NCBI GenBank assembly: GCA_041390625.1
Contig: JAWKPM010000011.1
Span: forward strand, 62,001 to 126,000
Direction: 5' to 3'
DNA: 64,000 nucleotides
Source of the DNA: RBC038 sp041390625
Lineage (GTDB): Bacteria; Chloroflexota; Dehalococcoidia; UBA2979
Shown piece after piece: positions 54,985 to 62,817 of this stretch. The notes beneath the pieces were generated by a model. That model did no database searches. It saw only the letters and a program-made list of their open reading frames with translations, and was not told where the DNA came from. Both the position numbers and the translations under genes were made by a program. Numbering within the stretch: position 1 is the stretch's first letter; each line of letters starts with the position of its first letter.

Positions 54985-55649
54985 ACTGCGCACAGGTCGA
55001 CGAGCTGCTCCCCGCCTTCGCGCTCGACGCCGTCGATGCCGAGGAGCGCGCGGCCATCGAGGCGCATCTCGCGACCTGCGACCGTCACGCGGAGGTCGCC
55101 GAGCTGCAGTCGGTCGGACTGGGCCTCGCCGAGCTCGCGCCGGAACGCGAGCCCTCGGCCGCGCTCGAGGCCCGCCTCCTCGCCGCCATCGACGCCGACC
55201 AGACCACGGAGGCGCCACCCACGCCCGCGCGTCGGCAGTCGATCGCCTCTCTCGGATGGCCGGCCATCGCCGCCGTGCTCGCCATCCTCGCAGTGGCGCT
55301 GGGCGCCTGGAACTTGATGCTCCAGCGTGGCGCCGACGCCTCGGAGCTCGTCTACGTGCAGCGCGATGGCGAAGCCTGGATGCGCGTCGAAACGGACCTC
55401 GGGAGTTCGCAGGTGTCGCTCGTCCTCGGGGGTCTCGAGCGCCGACCGGAAACCGAGGCCTTCCAGCTCTGGGCGATCCGCGACGGCCGCTGGCTCGACA
55501 TCGGGACGTGCAACACGAACCCCGAGGGTCGCTGGCGAGGCGAGTTCGCCTTCGAGCTCGAGCGCTCCGACCTTGTCGCGCTCACGATCGAACCCACCGG
55601 CGGGTCCCCGCGCCCCACCGGGCCTCGGGTCTTCGAACCGCCGCCCTAG
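54981..55649 (+). CDS. anti-sigma factor, RskA-like, with zinc-binding N-terminal domain
   Basis: 222 residues. The N-terminal anti-sigma domain has a Cys near residue 3 (NCAQVDELLPAFALDAV) and HLATCDRH (about 29-36), a variant of the H-x3-C-x2-C zinc motif with the last Cys replaced by His. One membrane helix (about 90-112) is followed by a C-terminal RskA-type domain (AFQLWAIRDGRWLDIG, GEFAFELERSDLVALTIEPT). It would hold the ECF factor inactive at the membrane. The trigger is unknown. Confidence 0.9.
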   Translation: MNCAQVDELLPAFALDAVDAEERAAIEAHLATCDRHAEVAELQSVGLGLAELAPEREPSAALEARLLAAIDADQTTEAPPTPARRQSIASLGWPAIAAVLAILAVALGAWNLMLQRGADASELVYVQRDGEAWMRVETDLGSSQVSLVLGGLERRPETEAFQLWAIRDGRWLDIGTCNTNPEGRWRGEFAFELERSDLVALTIEPTGGSPRPTGPRVFEPPP

Positions 55650-55687
55650 CCCCCGCCGGAGAGAGCGCTTCGGCTCCTACTGCGTGG

Positions 55688-55906
55688 CTACGGTGCGTCC
55701 GTCTCGCCCGCGTCTGAGGCGCGCGCCCGCTGCTCCTCGATACGGTGCTTCACGAAGTCAGCCGCAGAGCGTGAGCGCTCGACGCCGGCGGCGATGCCAG
55801 CCTTCGCGCGGTTCATCGCCTGTTCTCGCTTCGATGGTTCCGTCCGGCGGCGCCAGAAGAACAGGGCCGCGCCCGCAGCCGTCAACATCATCAGGAGCTT
55901 CTTCAT
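55688..55906 (-). CDS. small membrane-anchored protein, 72 aa
   Basis: ATG 55906 with GAGGGGG 4 bases upstream. One N-terminal membrane helix (LLMMLTAAGAALFFW) is followed by a positively charged, helical tail ending in acidic residues. It resembles many short YtxH- or DUF-type envelope proteins. It is convergent with the anti-sigma gene. Confidence 0.75.
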   Translation of the reverse strand: MKKLLMMLTAAGAALFFWRRRTEPSKREQAMNRAKAGIAAGVERSRSAADFVKHRIEEQRARASDAGETDAP

Positions 55907-56001
55907 CGTTCCCCCTCATCGGGTCCGTCTCGCTTGTCCCGAGGGTACAACGAGGCCAAATTCGCACTTGGACGACTGGCTACGACGGTCCTTCGAGGCG
56001 G

Positions 56002-57357
56002 CTAGGCAACGGGTCGCGATGCCTCGGACGTCTCCTGCTCGCCGGGCGGACGTGCCAGAGCCACCGCACCCATCGCAGCGACCGGCAGCACTCCGAGGAT
56101 CGCGATGCCGGGGCGGAACCCGTCGAATTGCGCGTCGAGCCAGGCGAGCGGCAGCGGACCGAGCGCTGAAGCCGAGATGTTCACCATGACGGCGGAGCCC
56201 TGCACTCGACCCAGCGCGCGCCGTCCGTAGAAGTGCGCCCACGTCACTCCGTTGACGATCCTCGAGAAGCCGCCGCTTCCGCCGATCAGGACGGCGTAGA
56301 CGATCGCCAGTGCCAGTGAGTCCATCACCAGCGCGAGCCCCATGCCGCCGAGGAGGGTGAGCATGGCGCACGCGAAGACGAGCTTCGGCCCGAAGCGATC
56401 CGCAAGGTCGCCGGCGACCAGCGAGACCCCGGCCGAGGACAGCGCGTACGGCACGAAGATGGCCGCGGCCGTCTGCGCGGACAGCCCCTGCTCGTCGAGG
56501 ATTGCCGCCTGGTGGAAGACGAGGCCCGTGACGACGAGCGACGTGGTCGAGAGCGGGATCGCGAGGACCCAGAACCGCGGCGACGACAGCACCGGCCGCC
56601 GTAGCTCGTCGACGCCGGGCGCCGACAGCGCTTCGCCGGGTGGCGGCTCATTGGCGCCGTCGGGATGGAGGCCCATGTCCTCGGGACGCTCGCGCACGAC
56701 GAGGAGGGCGCCGGGCAGCACGAGGAGCCACACCATCACGCCCAGCACGCCGTAGGCCTCGCGCCACCCGATGGTGTCGATGAGGAATCGGGCGACCGGC
56801 GGGATCACCGCAACCGAGACCGGGAATCCGAGGCCCATCAGCGCCATCGCGCGCCCACGCCGCCGCACGAACCACTGCGCCGTCAGCAGAGTCGAGTTAA
56901 TCGTGAGCGAGCCCTGGCCGAGCGCACGCAGCGCCGAGAACGCCAGAAACACGAGCAATGCGCCGTGCGCCCACGACATCGCGAAGCACGCCACCCCGAG
57001 GCCGATCGCCGCCGCGATGAGGGTGCTGCGGGCGCCGTGTCGGTCGGCCAGGCGGCTGACCGTGAACACCATCAGGGCGCTCAGGCCGGTCCCGACGGCG
57101 TACAGCGCCGAGATCACCGTCCGATTCAACGAGGTGTCCTCGATGATCGAGTCGATGAAGACACTGAAAGTGAACGACTGCCCGGGGCCGCTGCTGAAGG
57201 CGACGAGGGCGCCCACGAGGACGATCCACCAGCCGTAGAACGGGCGCCGCCCGCCTAACATACGACCGACTTCAGCGGCCCAACCGCCATCGACACCTGC
57301 CTGTCCTTCGCGCGAGGGGTTCGCCGCACCATGCACCCTCGACGCCGCCTCGTCCAC
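56002..57357 (-). CDS. MFS transporter (oxalate/formate or monocarboxylate-like)
   Basis: 451 residues from GTG 57357; an ATG 32 codons in would still keep TM1. Twelve helices are predicted. FYGWWIVLVGALVAFSSGPG at TM1 and LADRHGARSTL (motif A) are characteristic of the OFA/MCT group; LADRFGPKLVFA is the second-half copy. The substrate may be a small organic acid, which would fit the CoA-transferase neighbourhood. The gene start overlaps the frame of the divergent MFS gene. Confidence 0.85.
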   Translation of the reverse strand: MDEAASRVHGAANPSREGQAGVDGGWAAEVGRMLGGRRPFYGWWIVLVGALVAFSSGPGQSFTFSVFIDSIIEDTSLNRTVISALYAVGTGLSALMVFTVSRLADRHGARSTLIAAAIGLGVACFAMSWAHGALLVFLAFSALRALGQGSLTINSTLLTAQWFVRRRGRAMALMGLGFPVSVAVIPPVARFLIDTIGWREAYGVLGVMVWLLVLPGALLVVRERPEDMGLHPDGANEPPPGEALSAPGVDELRRPVLSSPRFWVLAIPLSTTSLVVTGLVFHQAAILDEQGLSAQTAAAIFVPYALSSAGVSLVAGDLADRFGPKLVFACAMLTLLGGMGLALVMDSLALAIVYAVLIGGSGGFSRIVNGVTWAHFYGRRALGRVQGSAVMVNISASALGPLPLAWLDAQFDGFRPGIAILGVLPVAAMGAVALARPPGEQETSEASRPVA

Positions 57358-57564
57358 TGCGACAACCGCCGTGCGCGCCTCAGTTCCGATCAGCCTCTAG
57401 ACTCGCCCGTCACAGCACACACAGACGAAGCGAAGGACCTCCCCACGCGCAATCGAACCTCCGAACGCCGTCCGGCACCGAGGCTGCCCGCGCCAATCGA
57501 GGAGCTCGAGGCTGGCAAGTCACCGAGGGCGCTCACCGAGTCTCAGCGCTGCCGAGGGGTCCGG

Positions 57565-58695
57565 ATGGTCACCGGTGCCACGTTCGCGCTGTGGCTGTCG
57601 CTCTACTTCTACGTCCCGTTCCTACCGCTCCGTGCCCTCGACCTCGGTGCCTCGAACACGATGGTCGGCGCCGTGATCGCGGCCTACGCGATCGCGCAGG
57701 TGGGGCTGCGCATTCCGATTGGCGTCGGGGCGGATCTGCTCGGCCGCCGTCGACCGTTCGCGCTCATCGCGCTGGCGGCGTCGGCACTCGGCGCGCTCTG
57801 GCTCGCGGTCTCGCCCTCGCCATGGTCGCTGTTCCTCGCACGCGCGCTCACGGGCGTGGCGGGCGCCGGCTGGGTCGCGGTGAGCGTGCTCTACGCCTCG
57901 TACTTCTCCGAGGCCGAGACCGGCCGCGCGATGTCGAGGATCATGGCGGTCAACGCCATCGGCCTGGTGCTGGCCACGTTCGTGGGCGGTCTGCTCGCCG
58001 ACGCTCTCGACCCACTGGCGACGTTCTATGCGGGCGTGGTCGTCGGGGGCATCGGCGTCGGAATGTTGCTGCTGGCGCCCGAGCCGCCCCTTGAGCGCTC
58101 GCAGCGGTACTCGCAGGCGACCTTCTGGGAGGTCGCCCGGACACCGCTGTTGCTGACCGTCTCGGCGATCGGCATCGCGGTGCAATTCGTCAGCTTCGCG
58201 ACCTCGTTCGGCTTCATCCCGGTCTATGCGGAGCGCATCGGCGCCTCGAGTGCCGCCATCGGCAACCTCACGACGGTCATGTTCGCGACCTCCGTCGCCG
58301 GGACGATCGGCGCGCCGTGGCTCGCTCGACGCGTTGGGTACTCGGCCGCGCTCGGCATCGGCGCTGCCGCCATCGCGCTCTCGGTCGGGGTCGTGCCGCT
58401 GCTCGACAGCGTGTGGGCGCTCGGCGCGTCGCAGGCCCTCGGTGGGCTCGGTCGAGGCGGGATGAACGCCCTCCTCATCACCCTGAGCGTCCTCGCAGTG
58501 GCGCCGGCGCAGCGAGCGACGGCGATGGGCGTATACCAGGCGCTGTACGCCATCGGCATGCTGTCCGGCCCCATCGTCTCGGGCATCGTCGTCGACCAGA
58601 CGAGCATCGAGGCAGTCTTCGTCCTGTCGGCCGCGGTTTCGGTCCTCGGCGGAGCGATCGCGCTGACGGCGCGCATGCCGGCGGCCGAGGTCTGA
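57565..58695 (+). CDS. MFS transporter
   Basis: 376 residues from ATG 57565 (GAGGGG 5 bases upstream). An upstream frame to 57331 would add 78 non-conserved residues and overlap the divergent gene. Twelve helices are predicted. Motif A: GVGADLLGRRRPFALI; SRIMAVNAIGLVLATFVGGLLADAL; second half ALGGLGRGGMNALLITLSV. The family resembles DHA1-type exporters. It is followed by the Old Yellow Enzyme gene after 74 bases. Confidence 0.88.
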   Translation: MVTGATFALWLSLYFYVPFLPLRALDLGASNTMVGAVIAAYAIAQVGLRIPIGVGADLLGRRRPFALIALAASALGALWLAVSPSPWSLFLARALTGVAGAGWVAVSVLYASYFSEAETGRAMSRIMAVNAIGLVLATFVGGLLADALDPLATFYAGVVVGGIGVGMLLLAPEPPLERSQRYSQATFWEVARTPLLLTVSAIGIAVQFVSFATSFGFIPVYAERIGASSAAIGNLTTVMFATSVAGTIGAPWLARRVGYSAALGIGAAAIALSVGVVPLLDSVWALGASQALGGLGRGGMNALLITLSVLAVAPAQRATAMGVYQALYAIGMLSGPIVSGIVVDQTSIEAVFVLSAAVSVLGGAIALTARMPAAEV

Positions 58696-58769
58696 GGCTC
58701 GAGTACGATGCTGCGACGACGGACGCCTCGTTCGAGGTGAGGCGAGACCCGAGGACGAAAGGGGCCCCG

Positions 58770-59834
58770 ATGCTCTTCGAGCCGATCACCCTGCGTGAGG
58801 TCGAGGTGCGAAACCGACTCTGGGTGTCGCCGATGTGCCAGTACTCGGCCACCGACAACGGTCTTGCGACGCCGTGGCACCTGGTCCACCTGGGCTCGCG
58901 CGCGGTCGGCGGCGCCGGCATGGTGATCGCCGAGGCGACGGCCGTCGCGCCCGAGGGCCGTATCAGCCCGTGGGACCTCGGGCTCTGGTCCGACGCCCAC
59001 GCCGAGGCGCTCGCCCCGATCGCTCGCTTCATCAGCGAGCAGGGCGCAGTCCCGGCCGTGCAGCTCGCGCACGCCGGGCGCAAGGCCTCGACGAACCGGC
59101 CATGGCTCGGCGGACGCCCGGTCGCACCGGCCGAGGGCGGTTGGGAGCCCGTGGGACCGAGCGCCATCCCCTACAACGAGGGCTACCCCCAGCCCCACGA
59201 GCTGACGACCATCGAGATCCAGGGCATCGTCGACGCTTTCGGCGCTGCGGCCGTGCGCGCCGCCGAGGCCGGGTTCCGCGCCATCGAGGTGCACGCGGCG
59301 CACGGCTACCTCGTCCACGAGTTCCTGTCGCCGCACACGAACCGGCGCACCGACGCCTACGGCGGCTCGTTCGAGGGACGAACGCGCTTCGCCCTCGAGG
59401 TCGCTCGCGCCGTGCGTGCGTCCTTCCCGGCCAGCGACCCCGTGATAGTGCGCATCTCGGCTTCGGAGTACGTCGAGGACGGGTGGGACCTCGAGCAGTC
59501 CGTTGCCCTCGCGAAGCTCCTCCGCGAGGCCGGCATCGACATGGTGGACGCCTCGTCGGGCGGCAACCTCCCGCACCAGGCGTTGAGGCCGTACCCGGGC
59601 TACCAGGTGCCGTTCGCGCGTGCGATCCGCGAGGGCGCCGGCATTCCGACGGCCGCCGTCGGCCTGATCACCGAACCCGCCCAGGCTGAGGGCGTCGTCG
59701 CCGGCGGCGACGCCGACGTCGTGCTGATGGCGCGCGAGCTGCTGCGCGACCCCTACTGGCCGTTGCACGCCGCTCGCGAGCTCGGCGTCGACATCGAGTG
59801 GCCTCGACAGTACGAGCGCGCGAAGCGGCGCTAG
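58770..59834 (+). CDS. Old Yellow Enzyme-family NADPH:flavin oxidoreductase, YqjM-like
   Basis: 354 residues, ATG 58770 with GGGG just upstream. FMN-binding TIM barrel of the thermophilic-like (YqjM) OYE class: Cys23 in SPMCQYSATDNG, HLGSRAVGGAGMV, QLAHAGRKAS, substrate-binding HAAHGYLVHEFLSPHTNRR, RIS and VLMARELLRDPYW. It reduces activated C=C bonds in enals, enones or nitro-olefins with NADPH. The Cys that tunes flavin potential in YqjM is present. Confidence 0.94.
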   Translation: MLFEPITLREVEVRNRLWVSPMCQYSATDNGLATPWHLVHLGSRAVGGAGMVIAEATAVAPEGRISPWDLGLWSDAHAEALAPIARFISEQGAVPAVQLAHAGRKASTNRPWLGGRPVAPAEGGWEPVGPSAIPYNEGYPQPHELTTIEIQGIVDAFGAAAVRAAEAGFRAIEVHAAHGYLVHEFLSPHTNRRTDAYGGSFEGRTRFALEVARAVRASFPASDPVIVRISASEYVEDGWDLEQSVALAKLLREAGIDMVDASSGGNLPHQALRPYPGYQVPFARAIREGAGIPTAAVGLITEPAQAEGVVAGGDADVVLMARELLRDPYWPLHAARELGVDIEWPRQYERAKRR

Positions 59835-59835
59835 C

Positions 59836-59856
59836 CGCCTGGGCTCACGCCAGGCG
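59836..59856. terminator. hairpin between convergent OYE and MFS genes
   Basis: CGCCTGG-GCTCACG-CCAGGCG, a 7-bp perfect stem, overlapping the last codons of the minus-strand MFS gene. Confidence 0.5.
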
Positions 59857-61041
59857 TCGGAAGCGCGGGACGAAGGTCAGGTACGCGATCGTCGCAACGA
59901 TGAGCGTCGCGCCCAACGAGCCGATGGCGAACTCCGGCCCCACCCGATCCATGTAAAGGCTCACGAAGAACGTGCCGACGTTCATCAGGCTGATCTGCAT
60001 CATGTAGATCGACATGACCCGGCCCCGGTATTCGTCGTCCACGTAGTCCTGCATGAGCATCTGGCCGAGGGCCTGGCGTCCGCTGGTGCCGACCCCAACG
60101 AGGGCGAGCGCGATCCACGCTAGCCAGAACACCCCGGTGAACGAGAACAGCAGCAGCGAGGTCCCCATCAGCAGCGCGCTGCCGGCGAAGACCAGCCCGC
60201 GATTGCGGTCGAACCGGACGGTCGCGAGCGCCAGCGCGCCGGCGAGCGCGCCCAGGCCCATGCCCATCTGCATGACACCGAGCGCCGTGCCCGAGTCCGC
60301 GAACACGTCGGCCACGTAGCCCGGGAGCAGGCGCCGAATCGGCATGCCGAGGACCGAGCCCAGCAACGTGAACGAGAGCACGCTCAGCAGCACAGGATTG
60401 CGGAAGAGATAGCGGAATCCCGAGGCGAGATCGTTCAGCGCGGTGCCGCGCCCGCCGCCTCGCGAAGCCCCGCGGTTGCCTCGGCGCCGCCCGGTGCTGG
60501 CGGCCTGGGCGTCTGCCTCACGCGCGAACTCGGCGGAACTCAGCGACTTCACCGCGAACAGCGTCGTCATCGACAGCGCGTACATCACCGCCATCGCGAC
60601 GTAGACCGGGCCTGCGCCAATCCAGTCGATCATGAAGCCACCGGCCGCCGGCGCGATGATCTGCATCAGGTTCATGCTCGCCGACTGCAGCGGGATCGCG
60701 TTCATCAGCCGCCGCATGCCGACGACCTCGGGCAGGAACGCCTGCCTCGAAGGCATCACGAGCGCCATCATCGTGCCCTGGCCAACCGACGCGAGGAAGA
60801 GCGCCTGAAAGGTGAGCTGGCCCGCGAAGATCAGCGTCGCGACCGCCAGTGCCATCAGGAGGCCGAACCCCTGGCCCACCTGCAGGACCACGCGCCGCGA
60901 CAGCCGATCGGCCAGCACGCCGCCGAACGGCGACAGCGCCAGCATCGGGAGGGCGCTCGCGAGACTCAGCACGCCGAGCGAGGTGAACGAGTCCGTCAGG
61001 TCGTACGCGAGGTAGCCGCGGGTGAGCATCTGCATGCTCAT
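59845..61041 (-). CDS. MFS transporter, close paralogue of the 50583 gene
   Basis: 398 residues from ATG 61041, but homology begins further upstream in the same frame: PRTFDALLFGPFRWYLSALI (ending near 61055) matches PRTFEALSFSPFRWYLGAMI of the paralogue. The open frame runs back to a stop near 61252 without any ATG, GTG or TTG, so the real start is a rare codon or lies behind a frameshift; an ATG in another frame at about 61224 has a possible ribosome site. The core has LSPFGGVLADRLSRRVVLQV, MPSRQAFLPEVVGMRRLMNA and an Arg/Gly-rich central loop, as in the paralogue. Confidence 0.82.
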   Translation of the reverse strand: MSMQMLTRGYLAYDLTDSFTSLGVLSLASALPMLALSPFGGVLADRLSRRVVLQVGQGFGLLMALAVATLIFAGQLTFQALFLASVGQGTMMALVMPSRQAFLPEVVGMRRLMNAIPLQSASMNLMQIIAPAAGGFMIDWIGAGPVYVAMAVMYALSMTTLFAVKSLSSAEFAREADAQAASTGRRRGNRGASRGGGRGTALNDLASGFRYLFRNPVLLSVLSFTLLGSVLGMPIRRLLPGYVADVFADSGTALGVMQMGMGLGALAGALALATVRFDRNRGLVFAGSALLMGTSLLLFSFTGVFWLAWIALALVGVGTSGRQALGQMLMQDYVDDEYRGRVMSIYMMQISLMNVGTFFVSLYMDRVGPEFAIGSLGATLIVATIAYLTFVPRFRRLA

Positions 61042-61276
61042 CGCAGCGTTCCAGAAGATCAGAGCGCTCAGGTACCAGCGGAACGGGCCGAAGAGCAGCG
61101 CATCGAAGGTGCGCGGCAGGTGGCGAACGAGCGAGGATTCGCCCTCGCCTTCCGCCTCCGAAAGATCGTCCTCGGGCGGTGGCGGACGTACGTCGAGCTG
61201 CGCGATAGGCTGACCTCCATCGGTGATCTTGGATATGCCTCGATCTTTACCTTACCGCTAACGTGAGAGAACGGGT

Positions 61277-61936
61277 ATGGCGGAACCCCGAACTGCAGCG
61301 GTGGGACGCTCGCGACCGGCACCGGACACCGCGCTCTACCTCGACGAAGCCGTTGTCAGTCGGGGCGTCGCCCTCCTGCATGCGCAGTGCTGGCTGTGGG
61401 GCCAGGACCTCAAGAGCCCGCAGGGCGACCTGCTCACGGCCTGCGGCCTCGCGCGGTCGGTATTCGATGGTGCGCGTTCCCATCGCAGCTATTACGGCGG
61501 CCGCCTCTCGGACGCACGCTTCGTCGTCGCTTGGGGCGGCGGCCTCGTCTTCGGCGACGCAACCGGAGCGCTGTTCTTCCCTCGGCTTCGATTCGCACCG
61601 ACGCGCCTCGATAACGTGAGGTCGCTCGAGGCCGTGCCGGACCTGAACGCCGTCCACGAGGCTGCACCGCTTGCGCCGCCGCGCGACAACCGCCTCGTGC
61701 TCGCGGCGCTCGAGTGGCTCGCCGTCTACGAGGACGAGGTCACCCGCATCGCCGGCCCACGGTGGCGTGCCGAGTGCGCCCGCCGATGGGCCGAGATCGA
61801 GGAGGGCGCTCGGACTGCTGCCGCCTCGGTGAGTGTCGCGTACGAAAAACTCCCGCCCATTCCCCCCGACGGCCTCGCCGAGTCCTGGCGTGAGCTTGCC
61901 GCATCGATCCCGGCGCGAGGCCCATCGCCGGACTAG
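61277..61936 (+). CDS. hypothetical protein, 219 aa
   Basis: ATG 61277, GAGA/GGG-like site upstream. A soluble, mostly helical protein with a conserved-looking core (LHAQCWLWGQDLKSPQGDLL, VVAWGGGLVFGDATGALFFP, RLVLAALEWLAVYEDEV). No family was recognised and no signal peptide is present. It is divergent from the MFS gene and 134 bases before the phosphoglucomutase gene on the same strand. Confidence 0.72.
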   Translation: MAEPRTAAVGRSRPAPDTALYLDEAVVSRGVALLHAQCWLWGQDLKSPQGDLLTACGLARSVFDGARSHRSYYGGRLSDARFVVAWGGGLVFGDATGALFFPRLRFAPTRLDNVRSLEAVPDLNAVHEAAPLAPPRDNRLVLAALEWLAVYEDEVTRIAGPRWRAECARRWAEIEEGARTAAASVSVAYEKLPPIPPDGLAESWRELAASIPARGPSPD

Positions 61937-62070
61937 AGTCGTGCGAGGCCCAGTTCGATGAAACGGCCGGCCACGCTCCATGCGTGACTCGCTCGCAATG
62001 GCCGGGATTGTGCCTCAGACGCCGCTCAGCCCGCCGTTCGACACTCGATGGGCAACTGACGGGAGTCGAA

Positions 62071-62817
62071 GTGCTGGGAATACCGGAGTCGATCGAGGCC
62101 TGCCTCTTCGACCTCGATGGCGTGCTGACGCGAACGGCGGCGATCCACGCGCGCGCGTGGAAGGACACGTTCGACCAGTTCCTGCGGACGCGCGCGGACG
62201 AATCGGGAGATCCGTTTCGACCCTTCGACCTCACGACCGACTACGACGAGTACGTCGACGGGCGTCCCCGCATCGAGGGCGTACGCACGTTCCTCGACGC
62301 ACGCGGCATCACGCTACCCGAGGGCACAGACGACGACCCGACCACTGCTGAGACCGTGCGAGGCCTGGGCAACCGCAAGAACGAACTCCTCCTCGAGCGG
62401 ATCCGAAGCGACGGCGTGCCTATCTACGAGGGCTCGGTCCGGTTCGTGCAGGCCGCGCAGCGCGCCGGACTCCGCCGCGCCGTGGTCTCATCGAGCAAGA
62501 ACACGCACGAGGTGCTGCGCGCTGCCGAACTGGAAGGCCTGTTCGAGGTGTGCATCGACGGCAACGTCCTCGAGCGCGACGGGCTCCAGGGCAAGCCCGC
62601 GCCCGACACCTACCTCGCGGCCGCGAGAGCCCTCGGCGTCGCGCCCGGCGCGGCCGCCGTCTTCGAGGACGCGATCGTCGGGGTCGAGGCCGGGCGCGCC
62701 GGCGGCTTCGGATTCGTCGTTGGCGTGGACCGCCGCGGCGATGCCGACGAGTTGCGTGCGCACGGCGCCGACGTGGTGGTGGCAGACCTCGAGGAGCTGC
62801 TCGCCGCCGATGATTAG
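62071..62817 (+). CDS. pgmB: beta-phosphoglucomutase (HAD superfamily)
   Basis: 248 residues from GTG 62071 with GGGAG 5 bases upstream. HAD motif I CLFDLDGVLTRT (nucleophile Asp14, acid/base Asp16), motif II AVVSSSKN, motif III GKPAPDTYLAAA, motif IV FEDAIVGVEAGRAGGF. The cap has HARAWKDTFDQFL, the beta-PGM helix. It converts beta-glucose 1-phosphate to glucose 6-phosphate. The last eight bases overlap the start of a GH65 phosphorylase gene, which supplies that sugar phosphate. Confidence 0.92.
   Translation: MLGIPESIEACLFDLDGVLTRTAAIHARAWKDTFDQFLRTRADESGDPFRPFDLTTDYDEYVDGRPRIEGVRTFLDARGITLPEGTDDDPTTAETVRGLGNRKNELLLERIRSDGVPIYEGSVRFVQAAQRAGLRRAVVSSSKNTHEVLRAAELEGLFEVCIDGNVLERDGLQGKPAPDTYLAAARALGVAPGAAAVFEDAIVGVEAGRAGGFGFVVGVDRRGDADELRAHGADVVVADLEELLAADD

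Noticed and set aside
58224..59768. 514-codon open frame on the minus strand
   Set aside because: Antisense to the MFS and Old Yellow Enzyme genes; no recognisable domain.
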